This document shows positions 46,582-53,236 of a stretch of 64,000 nt of DNA, piece after piece. Positions within the stretch are counted from its first letter, which is position 1, and each line of letters opens with the position of its first letter. A program made the translations under genes and the position numbers. Under the pieces are notes generated by a model that ran no database searches, was not told where the DNA came from, and saw only the letters and a list, made by a program, of their open reading frames with translations. Source of the DNA: Zavarzinia marina (GTDB lineage Bacteria; Pseudomonadota; Alphaproteobacteria; Zavarziniales; Zavarziniaceae); NCBI RefSeq assembly GCF_021568905.1, contig NZ_JAKGSB010000004.1, positions 62,001 through 126,000 on the forward strand. Direction: 5' to 3'.

Positions 46582-46878
46582 TCAATCCTTCCAATCTAGG
46601 GCGAGGATCTTGGCGCGGGCGATGTCGCGCGCCTGCGTGGATTTGTCACCGCCACACAGGAGAACGATCACAAGAATGCCGCGCCGGATGAAATAGACAC
46701 GATAGCCGGGGCCATAGGTGATCCGCAGTTCCGAGACACCATCGCCGATCGGCTTCACATCGCCGAAGTTGCCGCCGGCGACGCGGTCGAGCCGCGCCCC
46801 GATCCGGGCCTTGGCGCGGATGTCCGTCAGGTCTTCGAGCCAGCGGTCGAAGGTCGCGCTCTTGATGATGTCGAACAC
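46582..46878 (-). CDS. HI1419-type toxin, RelE/ParE superfamily
   Basis: The 98-residue protein has FDRWLEDLTD, GNFGDVKPIGDGVSELRI and GYRVYFIRRGILVIVLLCGGDKSTQARDI, the recognisable pattern of HI1419 addiction-module killer proteins. The GTG at 46878 is the start; the ATG two bases upstream is out of frame. The toxin precedes the antitoxin. The pair lies next to the prophage attachment site on the chromosome side. Confidence 0.92.
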   Translation of the reverse strand: MFDIIKSATFDRWLEDLTDIRAKARIGARLDRVAGGNFGDVKPIGDGVSELRITYGPGYRVYFIRRGILVIVLLCGGDKSTQARDIARAKILALDWKD

Positions 46879-46926
46879 ATGTCAACCATAGTTGACATGA
46901 AGCCGGATGTAAACCTTGGTTTACAT
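46878..46926. promoter_or_regulatory. tandem palindromic operators of the toxin-antitoxin operon
   Basis: Two perfect inverted repeats precede the toxin gene: CATGTCAAC-CATA-GTTGACATG (46878-46899, 9-bp arms, 4-nt spacer) and ATGTAAACC-TT-GGTTTACAT (46907-46926, 9-bp arms, 2-nt spacer). Their half-sites share ATGTxAAC, and their centres are 28 bp apart. The first overlaps the GTG start codon. They are probably autoregulatory sites for the HTH antitoxin. Confidence 0.75.
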
Positions 46927-46955
46927 ATGCGCGGCAGGCGACGGGGCCCGGGCAT

Positions 46956-47003
46956 TGGTCGGGGCGACAGGATTCGAACCTGCGACTTCTTGCTCCCAAA
47001 GCA
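46956..47003 (-). other. attachment site: 3' half of a tRNA-Pro (TGG) gene
   Basis: Read on the minus strand, 48 nt carry TGCTTTGGGAGCA (anticodon loop TTTGGGA, anticodon TGG), the T-arm GGTTCGAATCC and the 3' end CGCCCCGACCA with CCA. The 5' half (acceptor strand, D-arm) is missing: to the right the sequence becomes AT-rich and unrelated. This is the usual result of integrase crossover in a tRNA gene, the intact tRNA being rebuilt at the far end of the element. It sets the left prophage border at about 47003. Confidence 0.85.
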
Positions 47004-47163
47004 CGGAATAAATCAATGATTTCAATACTATAGCTGAAAAACAGGCATACTTATCCACAATACGGATCAATAGGTTAGCTGACGGCTGCAAAACCTTGGC
47101 CGCCCTCATTGCCGAATTCCATGTCTCGTGGAATCAGTATCGCTCCATCTCCAGGAGCGCCCC
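47004..47163. other. AT-rich att-arm spacer with a consensus DnaA box
   Basis: The 160 nt after the tRNA fragment are AT-rich and contain no supported gene. They include TTATCCACA (47051-47059), which equals the DnaA-box consensus. Such spacers next to att cores usually carry integrase or excisionase arm sites. Confidence 0.4.
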
Positions 47164-47556
47164 ATGCCCGAGACACTGTCAGCAGACGGCCGCAAGGTCG
47201 GCAGCACGATCTCGACCGTCCGCGACCATATCGAGGCCGACTATACCGTTCGGGCCTACTGTCATACCTACCAGTGCCCGAAGGCCGGCGGTCGCCCGAC
47301 CGAAATAGACCTCGTCGCACTGGCGGAGAGGATCGGTCTCGACGCCTCGCTCGTCGGCCGGCGCTGGGTGTGCTCGGTCTGCGGGCAACGGGGGAGCGTC
47401 ACCGTTTCACCACCTTGGCGGCAGGCCGACAATCACGGCTCATGGACGCATTGTGCCGAGGCCCCCCCTCTGATCAGAGGGGGTGACGAATGGCCGCAGC
47501 GAGGTCAGCATCACCCATATGGGGGGTTGAAGCGGGCACATGTCCGCCACCGGTAG
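47164..47556 (+). CDS. small phage protein with two cysteine pairs (zinc-ribbon-like)
   Basis: I do not recognise the family. The 130-residue frame begins MPETLSADGRK after GGAG at good spacing. It contains C-x5-C (YCHTYQC, about 35-41) and C-x2-C (WVCSVCGQRG, about 72-81), which together could bind one zinc ion. The part after about residue 95 contains a perfect DNA palindrome and reads less like a protein, so the true end might be earlier. It is the first gene inside the prophage and is convergent with the o-spanin gene. Confidence 0.55.
   Translation: MPETLSADGRKVGSTISTVRDHIEADYTVRAYCHTYQCPKAGGRPTEIDLVALAERIGLDASLVGRRWVCSVCGQRGSVTVSPPWRQADNHGSWTHCAEAPPLIRGGDEWPQRGQHHPYGGLKRAHVRHR
47464..47483. 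repeat. perfect 20-bp palindrome
   Basis: CCCCCTCTGATCAGAGGGGG is fully self-complementary and falls in the last third of the zinc-ribbon-like frame. A second 16-bp palindrome, CCCTCTCGCGAGAGGG, is at 47564-47579 just past its stop. Both may shape transcript ends between two convergent genes. Confidence 0.6.
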
Positions 47557-47563
47557 TAAGCCT

Positions 47564-47579
47564 CCCTCTCGCGAGAGGG
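47564..47579. terminator. palindrome between convergent genes, possible terminator stem
   Basis: CCCTCTCGCGAGAGGG forms a stem of up to 8 bp 7 nt after the stop of the plus-strand gene and 56 nt beyond the o-spanin stop. No T-run follows on either strand, so terminator activity is only possible, not shown. Confidence 0.35.
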
Positions 47580-47635
47580 CCCGCGTCGGCAGTGTCGGCG
47601 CGGGCTATCGTGTGAAGGCGACGGCCCTCATTCCC

Positions 47636-47932
47636 CTATTCCCCGGCCGGGGCCAATCCGCCCAGCCATACCCGGATCCCCGAGAGTTTCGACCGGCAGT
47701 CGCGGCCGGCCTGGCGGATATCGACGATCCACAGCGCCAGACCCGCGTCGTCCACGCCGGCCGCCGGCGGCGCGGGTTCTTGGGCGCAGATCAGCAGGCT
47801 CGCCGGAATCTCAGGGGTGATCATCATCGGCGCCGGCGCGGAGGTCGTCGAGCAGCCCGCGAATAGCAGGGCTGTCAGCGCAAGCGCGAGAGCGCGGGGC
47901 AGCCGTGATCCGGCGGCGGAGGGACTGGGCAT
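47636..47932 (-). CDS. o-spanin (Rz1-like) outer-membrane lipoprotein
   Basis: The 98-residue protein has a lipoprotein signal with lipobox LFAGC (Cys near residue 26), followed by a proline-rich stretch, as Rz1-type outer spanins do. It begins inside the i-spanin gene in another reading frame and overlaps it by 122 nt, a typical Rz/Rz1 arrangement. It would pair with the i-spanin to disrupt the outer membrane at lysis. It is longer than lambda Rz1. Confidence 0.78.
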   Translation of the reverse strand: MPSPSAAGSRLPRALALALTALLFAGCSTTSAPAPMMITPEIPASLLICAQEPAPPAAGVDDAGLALWIVDIRQAGRDCRSKLSGIRVWLGGLAPAGE

Positions 47933-48251
47933 CGGATTCGGCCTCCTGGCGGGCGATTTCGACGGATTGGAGAGCGGCGCGCGCCGCGCGGGCCTGATCC
48001 TGCACGCGGGCCAGAACGGTGGCGGTCGCGGCCTCACGGCGCCGCGCTTCCGCCGCATGGATTTCGGCAACGGCCAGATCGTGGCGAAGCCCTGCGATCC
48101 AGACCCAGACCACGGCGGCGGCGATGACAGAGACGCAGACGGCCGCCCAGCGCCAGGCGCCCTTGATACCGGCCCAGATCGCACCGGCGCCGGGGATCAG
48201 GGCCGGCAGCCAATCGAGATGGTCGAGGACGAGAGACATCAGGCCGCTCAT
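47811..48251 (-). CDS. i-spanin (Rz-like) inner-membrane protein
   Basis: The 146-residue protein has one N-terminal transmembrane span (about 33-55, AAVCVSVIAAAVVWVWIAGL) and a long charged periplasmic coiled-coil rich in Ala, Arg and Gln (about 60-125). This matches inner-membrane spanin subunits. The ATG at 48251 has AGGGGG upstream and overlaps the holin-like gene stop (ATGA). It overlaps the o-spanin gene. Confidence 0.78.
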   Translation of the reverse strand: MSGLMSLVLDHLDWLPALIPGAGAIWAGIKGAWRWAAVCVSVIAAAVVWVWIAGLRHDLAVAEIHAAEARRREAATATVLARVQDQARAARAALQSVEIARQEAESDAQSLRRRITAAPRSRACADSPAIRGLLDDLRAGADDDHP

Positions 48252-48481
48252 GTCCGCCCCCCTCGCCATGCGCCCAGCCGCTCAACCGACGCGCCGCCGA
48301 CATAGATCGCGGTCGTCCAGGTCATCAGATCGGTCCCTTGCCGTATCGCCTCCAATGCAATGGACGGATCCGCGACCATGGTGAGACCGCGCGCGACCAT
48401 GGCCGCGCCGGCGCACCACGACGCGATCACGGCCGCGCGGCGCAGCGGCGACCATTTCGGGGTGTCGGGGAGATCCGCCAT
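48248..48481 (-). CDS. holin-like small membrane protein
   Basis: The 77-residue protein has a basic N-terminus (SPLRRA) and two weakly hydrophobic segments (about 17-36 and 52-65), is placed between an endolysin and a spanin, and overlaps the latter by 4 nt. These features fit a phage holin or pinholin, but there is no diagnostic motif. Confidence 0.6.
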   Translation of the reverse strand: MADLPDTPKWSPLRRAAVIASWCAGAAMVARGLTMVADPSIALEAIRQGTDLMTWTTAIYVGGASVERLGAWRGGRT

Positions 48482-48486
48482 CGCCG

Positions 48487-49080
48487 TCAGGCCTCGATGA
48501 AGCTCTGCCGGCCATCGCCGGCCGGCCCGAGGGCGAAGAAGAGATGCGCCCCGATGCGCGCCGATGGCGCCCGCCCGACCGCCCATTTCGGGGGCCATTT
48601 GCCCGGCGCCCGGGCATAGGCGGGCGCGGCGATCGTGTGATAGTGGTCGGCCCTGCCGGTCGGATCGGGGATGCGGCCCGCCAGCACGCCGTCGACCAGC
48701 GACAGAATCTCCGCGATGCCGGACCAGCCGAGGGTGATGGCCCGCAACCGATCCCCCTGGGCGTCGGACCAGCATGTGAACTGCCACGGGTCGCGGCACA
48801 CCGCCTCGATCGTGTCATCGGGGATGCCGTCTCCGCGCTCCCGGCTCCACCAGGACGGTTGCCGCCAGCGGTTGACGATGACCCAAGCCACGGCCACTTG
48901 GCCGGCGCTGCCCTCGCCCCGGGCCTCGCCCCAGAGGGTCGCCGCCATGGCCAGCCGATCGGCGTCGCGGAGCGCGGTGGGGCCAGACAGCGACGCCGGC
49001 GGCGGCGATCGCTCGACAATGGCGTCGATCAGCCGGCGAAGGCTGGCGAAGAACCGGTCCTGGTCCAGGTTCATTCCCAT
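48487..49080 (-). CDS. phage endolysin, cell-wall hydrolase SleB family
   Basis: The 197-residue protein carries LWGEARGEG (49-57, catalytic Glu52 candidate) and VAVAWVIVNR, then WQFTCW, the SleB/Hydrolase_2 pattern of peptidoglycan lytic enzymes. The ATG at 49080 has GGAG six bases upstream. No signal peptide is visible, so release depends on the holin. A second SleB-type domain is in the ejection protein at 56807-58492. Confidence 0.88.
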   Translation of the reverse strand: MGMNLDQDRFFASLRRLIDAIVERSPPPASLSGPTALRDADRLAMAATLWGEARGEGSAGQVAVAWVIVNRWRQPSWWSRERGDGIPDDTIEAVCRDPWQFTCWSDAQGDRLRAITLGWSGIAEILSLVDGVLAGRIPDPTGRADHYHTIAAPAYARAPGKWPPKWAVGRAPSARIGAHLFFALGPAGDGRQSFIEA

Positions 49081-49081
49081 G

Positions 49082-49288
49082 TCACTCTCCTTCGAGGCCG
49101 ACGCGGCCGGGCCGCTGGGCGCGGAATCGGACCTGCTCAGCAATTGCGTCCACAAGCTGGCGAGCCAGGACATCGGCGTTCTCCGTGGAAACCGGGGTGA
49201 TAATCCGGGCCCCCGTCTCGTCTGTGCCGGCCAGGACGACCCGGTCAATGTCGGGCATGAAGGCGGCAGTCAGGTGACCTTCGGTCAT
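49082..49288 (-). CDS. small phage protein, unknown function
   Basis: The 68-residue frame starts MTEGHLTAAFMPDIDRVV and ends before the endolysin with a 1-nt gap. Its ATG overlaps the stop of the coiled-coil membrane protein (ATGA). No family is recognised and no membrane segment is seen. Tight coupling on both sides supports it being real. Confidence 0.6.
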   Translation of the reverse strand: MTEGHLTAAFMPDIDRVVLAGTDETGARIITPVSTENADVLARQLVDAIAEQVRFRAQRPGRVGLEGE

Positions 49289-49638
49289 GGCCTCGGGCCC
49301 GCCAGGAAGTCGTGGATACGAGACCAGTTGGATGCGATCAAAGCGGCCAGCCCACCGATCGCGACCCACAGCCACCGGCCCAGGCGGATCATGTCGGCAA
49401 ATGCGGAAGCCCGGCCCTTTCGTGCCGTTTCAGCGTCCGTCAGGCCCTTGACCGCCTCGGCCAACGATTTGACCGAGGTGTTGAGCCCGTCGATCGCCTC
49501 GGCCGTTCTCGTGATCATGACCCGTTGCTCGCCCTGCTCGACGGCGAGCTCCTTCACCTGCTTCTGGAAGGTGAGGATGAGGTCGAACAGGTTTTGCTGC
49601 GTCTGGTCCACGGGTCTACCACCTGTACCGTTCAGCAT
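49285..49638 (-). CDS. phage coiled-coil protein with C-terminal membrane anchor
   Basis: The 117-residue protein has a heptad-rich region (about 12-72, FQKQVKELAVEQGEQR through LAEAVKGLTDAE) and a C-terminal transmembrane span (about 90-106, GRWLWVAIGGLAALIAS). Its ATG shares one base with the stop of the upstream gene. Position next to the lysis genes suggests a holin partner or antiholin; unproven. Confidence 0.65.
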   Translation of the reverse strand: MLNGTGGRPVDQTQQNLFDLILTFQKQVKELAVEQGEQRVMITRTAEAIDGLNTSVKSLAEAVKGLTDAETARKGRASAFADMIRLGRWLWVAIGGLAALIASNWSRIHDFLAGPRP

Positions 49639-50429
49639 CACGAGGCCAGCCAGGCGCGGAGGGCCGCCAGCAGGCTCGTGTTGGCCGGCGCGAAGGGGTT
49701 CATCGCGAACACCGCCAGCTTCTGCACCTCGCCGGTGTGGGCGAATGCGGAGTTGAGACCGCCGCCGACACGGAACCGCATGTCGGTCAGCGGTGTCAGG
49801 TAGGTGCCGTCAGCCCAGGCCGTGACCGAATTGTTCTCCGCCTGGAGCCCGTTGGTGGTGTCGGCACCCCAGATGAACTTGCAGAAGATGCCGGCATTGT
49901 TTTCCGTCCCCGAGGTCGACCCGTAAGTCGAGTTGTCGTTGGCGAAGAAGCGCGGACGCTGCGCCGTGCCACCGGACATGCCGACGCAGGGGGAAATGTC
50001 CGCGCTCGTCGTGCCCGCGCCGATCACGGGGCCGATGATCTGGTTCGATCCGGTATCCAGCGGATAACCGGCATAGGCCACGCCCCAGGCCGTCGTTCCA
50101 ACCGGAAGCGCCAGGTCCGCGCTCGACGCGGGGGCGAAGTAATGGCCGTCGAAGTCGATCGCTGCCTTGCTGTTCGAGCTGGTGACGATGTCCGGGTTTC
50201 CAGTGCCAATCAGGCGGGCCTTGGCATCTTCGCGGGCATAGCGGTTCCTCAGGTGCCGGACACCGGCCACGACGGTGGTGAACTGCGTCGCGTGGGCAGA
50301 GATCATCAGGACACCATTGGTGCCGAGAAGGCGCGTGACGTCGATTTCCTCGGCACTGGCGACGATGCCGGGGTAATCGTTCTCCTCGACCACGGCATTG
50401 GCGAGGCGCTGTGCAGTCTGAAATGCCAT
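49638..50429 (-). CDS. phage virion-associated protein, unknown function
   Basis: The 263-residue protein is rich in Gly, Ser, Thr, Asn and short beta-strand-like patterns, with no signal peptide. It follows the tail spike by 12 nt and may be a tail-spike chaperone, an alternative host-binding protein or a minor virion component. I do not recognise the family. Confidence 0.65.
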   Translation of the reverse strand: MAFQTAQRLANAVVEENDYPGIVASAEEIDVTRLLGTNGVLMISAHATQFTTVVAGVRHLRNRYAREDAKARLIGTGNPDIVTSSNSKAAIDFDGHYFAPASSADLALPVGTTAWGVAYAGYPLDTGSNQIIGPVIGAGTTSADISPCVGMSGGTAQRPRFFANDNSTYGSTSGTENNAGIFCKFIWGADTTNGLQAENNSVTAWADGTYLTPLTDMRFRVGGGLNSAFAHTGEVQKLAVFAMNPFAPANTSLLAALRAWLAS

Positions 50430-50441
50430 CTTGCGGGCTCC

Positions 50442-52823
50442 TTACGGGATATAGACGCGCTCATGGGCCAGCCAGCGGTGAAGCCGCGCCGCGCCCGGAT
50501 AGGTCGAGGTGATGTAGGAGATCGTCCGGATGTTGGTCCGGGGTCGCTGCTCGAAATCGACGCGATTGAGAGCGTCCGGATCGTCGTAACCCTTGAGGCC
50601 GACGTCGAGGGCGTCCCCGCTCGCCCAGTTTTGGGACGACGTGACGATCAGGTGGCGTTCGCCGGACACGTCATTGTCGATCGTCGCGGACACGAGGGAC
50701 GGCCAGTTGTCCATGTCCGCCTCCCCGTTCTCGTTGTGCTGGAGGCCGTAGAGCGTGCCCGTGCGCTGTGTGATGGTGGTGGTGTCGATTTCGACATCCT
50801 CACCGCCCAGGATCTTGAACGTCGCCACGGCGCCGGCCACCGAGACCGGCGTCGGATCGAGCGCCAGGGGTGCCAGCCCGGCGGCGGTGTACTGCGCTTC
50901 CCATACCGCCCGGGCGATCTTCTCGCCGAGGTGAAACTGACCGATTGCCGCGAGGTGCAGCTTGTCGACGTTGTTGGCCGCGTAGAGCAGTTCCGCGTAA
51001 CGCGTATCGACCAGATAGTGGGTGATCGGCGCCCCGGCGGCGTAGGCGGCGAGCACCGCGTCCGTGGTCAGGTACAGGCTCTCGTTCTTCACCGTGAAAT
51101 TGGACGAGACGCCGCAGATGAAGAAGGGAACGCCCGCTTCCTGCCCGGTCACGGCCTTGATGTCGGCCTCGGCGTCGGACTGCCATTCGATCAGGTCGTC
51201 GTCATAGTCCGGGTTGTCGTCGTCGGTTTCCCCGTGGACGTTGATGATGCCGTCGACTTGGATTACCCAGCCCTGCGCCGCCGCGATCGCAACGGCATCG
51301 GTCAGGGCGGTGATCATGTTCGTGTAGGGCACCGACCCCTTCTTGAGGGAGTCATACGCACTGCCACCGTGGCCCCACACCATGCCGAGATATCGCTGCT
51401 TCACCCCGAGTTCCGCCCACACGCGGCGGTGCAGCGCCGGGAGGAAGGATTCCATCACGGTCTGGCCGTGCAGGCTGCCGCCGGGGAAGAGTTCGCTCGT
51501 GTCCGGATTGATGACCTCGGAGGGTCGACCGAGATGCGCCGCGAGATCCTTGAAGCCGTCGGCGTCGTTCGCGGAATAGCTCTGGAAGTCCCCGCCCGTG
51601 CCCTGGTTCACCCAGCCGCGAACGTCCGAATCTCCGCGCACGGCGTCGGTGTCCAGCATCAGCACCCAGCCAGGGAACGGATTGTTGACCGAGATCAGGT
51701 CCGTCGCGCTCAGTGCGCAGATCACCGACTGGCCGGTGCCGATCCAGACATGCAGCACGCGGTCGGAGAGCGTGCCCCATGTGTCGCAGGCGCGGGTCAT
51801 GACGACGGTCTCGCGCGTGCCGGCCGCCGGACGCTGCCACGTCACCTTGTAGCGCGGGCCGGCGGCGGTCTCGATGTGGGCGACGGTCTCGACCGTCCAG
51901 TCCAGGGAGACGGTCTCCGCTGTGCCGTCGGCGCCGATCTTGGAAATCGACCCGGTGAGCACGCCGGCATCCTCCAGCGCGTCATAGGTCCATGTATCGG
52001 GGTATTCCTCCGGCGCGGTGACGTCGTAGGGTTCGAGGTTCAGATTGGTGTTCTCGACATAGGCCCATACCGTGGTGCCGATGGAGTCGAACTGGATATC
52101 GGTCGCGATATCGCCGAAGTCCCCGAAGGGCTGCGGCCAGGGTATGGCATTGGAGGTTGTCACGGCGATTTCCGAGATTTCGGCGGTCCCGAGCTGGCCA
52201 TCGAAAAGGGCGAGGGTCTGGCCTTCGGCGAAGGCGCGCACGACGTTGTCGACACTGTCGAAGCTGATGGCCTCGGCGATATCGCCGAAGTCCCCGAAGG
52301 GCTGCGGCCAGGACAGCGTGTCGTCGGGGTAGGTGCCTTCGAGCACCGCCACCCGGCTGTTCAGCGGCCCGGTGACCGCCGCCGCCCCGGCGGGCGTGAT
52401 CGCCTTGTTGTCGTTGACGCCGGCAATCACCTCGGCGCTGCTGGCCTTGTCCACGGTGATGACGATCGGCGAAAGCAGGTTGCCGCCGCCCGTCGCGAGA
52501 CCGGCGCCCGTGACCGTGGTGGTTTCGAGATACTCCAGGGCCTCTCCCTCTCGGGCGGTGACGGGATCGGCGGACCAGACGAGGATATCGTCGGCATCGT
52601 GCAGGATGACCTTGTACTGACCGACCGCGAGGAAGACGGAAGGAAAGCGGCCGGTGGCGTCACTCACGACGGGGTTCGCGTTCGGCGTCGACATGTCGCT
52701 GTCGGCGAAGGTCGCCTTGGGCGTCGACGTGCCGGAGGCGTAGAAATAGAGCTTGGCCCCTGCCAGGGGGACGCCGCTCGCGTCCTGCCAAACGAAATAG
52801 GGCGCGACGAAACGATCTGCCAT
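50442..52823 (-). CDS. phage tail spike with SGNH-hydrolase (esterase-type) domain
   Basis: The 793-residue protein has an N-terminal virion-binding region beginning MADRFVAPYFVWQDASGVPLAG, common in podovirus tail fibres. A mid-section contains two copies of WPQPFGDFGDIA (172-183 and 229-240), 57 residues apart. An SGNH hydrolase domain has nucleophile Ser366 (GTGQS), VHGET (529-533) and the Asp620-x2-His623 pair (DKLH). Such spikes deacetylate or cleave host surface polysaccharide. Its leader contains an intrinsic terminator 18 nt before the ATG. Confidence 0.88.
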   Translation of the reverse strand: MADRFVAPYFVWQDASGVPLAGAKLYFYASGTSTPKATFADSDMSTPNANPVVSDATGRFPSVFLAVGQYKVILHDADDILVWSADPVTAREGEALEYLETTTVTGAGLATGGGNLLSPIVITVDKASSAEVIAGVNDNKAITPAGAAAVTGPLNSRVAVLEGTYPDDTLSWPQPFGDFGDIAEAISFDSVDNVVRAFAEGQTLALFDGQLGTAEISEIAVTTSNAIPWPQPFGDFGDIATDIQFDSIGTTVWAYVENTNLNLEPYDVTAPEEYPDTWTYDALEDAGVLTGSISKIGADGTAETVSLDWTVETVAHIETAAGPRYKVTWQRPAAGTRETVVMTRACDTWGTLSDRVLHVWIGTGQSVICALSATDLISVNNPFPGWVLMLDTDAVRGDSDVRGWVNQGTGGDFQSYSANDADGFKDLAAHLGRPSEVINPDTSELFPGGSLHGQTVMESFLPALHRRVWAELGVKQRYLGMVWGHGGSAYDSLKKGSVPYTNMITALTDAVAIAAAQGWVIQVDGIINVHGETDDDNPDYDDDLIEWQSDAEADIKAVTGQEAGVPFFICGVSSNFTVKNESLYLTTDAVLAAYAAGAPITHYLVDTRYAELLYAANNVDKLHLAAIGQFHLGEKIARAVWEAQYTAAGLAPLALDPTPVSVAGAVATFKILGGEDVEIDTTTITQRTGTLYGLQHNENGEADMDNWPSLVSATIDNDVSGERHLIVTSSQNWASGDALDVGLKGYDDPDALNRVDFEQRPRTNIRTISYITSTYPGAARLHRWLAHERVYIP
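52105..52312 (-). repeat. direct repeat within the tail spike gene
   Basis: An identical 37-nt block occurs at 52105-52141 and 52276-52312, 171 nt (57 codons) apart. It encodes the repeated WPQPFGDFGDIA motif. Identity at DNA level points to recent duplication or gene conversion, or to selection on the DNA. Confidence 0.9.
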
Positions 52824-52840
52824 TCCGGGTCTCCGGGCAT

Positions 52841-52865
52841 AAAAAAAGCCCCGCCGAAGCGGGGC
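52841..52865 (-). terminator. intrinsic terminator in the tail-spike leader
   Basis: On the minus strand GCCCCGC-TTCG-GCGGGGC is followed directly by seven T (52847 down to 52841), a textbook rho-independent terminator. The tail spike ATG (52823) is only 18 nt beyond, with GGAG between. A promoter cannot easily fit in that gap, so the transcript for the spike and lysis genes must read through this terminator. Confidence 0.85.
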
Positions 52866-52915
52866 CCGTCAGGGTGTGGTTTCTGTGGTGATCAGGCGTC
52901 GAGGGTGACCACGAG

Positions 52916-52964
52916 GCGCCGCTGTATGGACACGGAAGCACTTTCCTTGTCCATACAGCGGCGC
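52916..52964. repeat. 49-nt near-perfect hairpin
   Basis: The 17-bp arms 52916-52932 and 52948-52964 are exact complements. The 15-nt loop has an inner GGAA/TTCC pair, so almost the entire element folds. No T-run follows, so it is not a simple terminator. It lies 51 nt upstream of the leader terminator on the minus strand. Confidence 0.85.
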
Positions 52965-53061
52965 GAACACGCAGAAACTCGACGGTTTCGGAAGAGTGAG
53001 CGGCCGGCTACGAGTCTTGTGGTGGACTTTTTCCGTGACCTGATGTAGAGCCCCACGCGCA

Positions 53062-53098
53062 GAGCATTTTGAGCGCGCGCGCCGAGCATTTTGAGCGC
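53062..53098. repeat. 15-bp direct repeat, 22-bp period
   Basis: GAGCATTTTGAGCGC occurs twice (53062-53076, 53084-53098), two helical turns apart, so both copies face the same side of the DNA. This spacing is usual for cooperative binding of an activator or repressor. It lies between the moron cassette and the tail-spike leader. Confidence 0.75.
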
Positions 53099-53236
53099 AC
53101 TTGCAGTGGCGTTCGCACACTTTGCGCTATAGAGTTCGCTCATGGAACATACCTGTCGCGCGGTGTCGAGGGTTTGTTTCGGTTCGGCGAACACCAATAT
53201 GCACTGTTGTGTTCTTGACAACGGATGGGTGATGCC

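Larger units (their letters stand above)
52824..53236. promoter_or_regulatory. 413-nt noncoding control region upstream of the tail spike
   Basis: No family-like coding frame is found here. In minus-strand order it holds a direct repeat GAGCATTTTGAGCGC at 53062-53076 and 53084-53098 (period 22 bp), then a 49-nt hairpin at 52916-52964 with perfect 17-bp arms (GCGCCGCTGTATGGACA), then the intrinsic terminator at 52841-52865, then the tail-spike ribosome site. The region resembles an attenuation or antitermination leader. Confidence 0.6.

Noticed and set aside
46956-47003. An intact tRNA gene at the prophage border
   Set aside because: The acceptor 5' strand and D-arm are absent, and the sequence to the right does not pair.
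49737-53048. A plus-strand open frame of about 1100 codons opposite the tail spike
   Set aside because: It is antisense to a well-supported spike and upstream genes, rich in Arg, Val, Gly with no domain, and arises from the high-GC codon pattern of the minus-strand genes.
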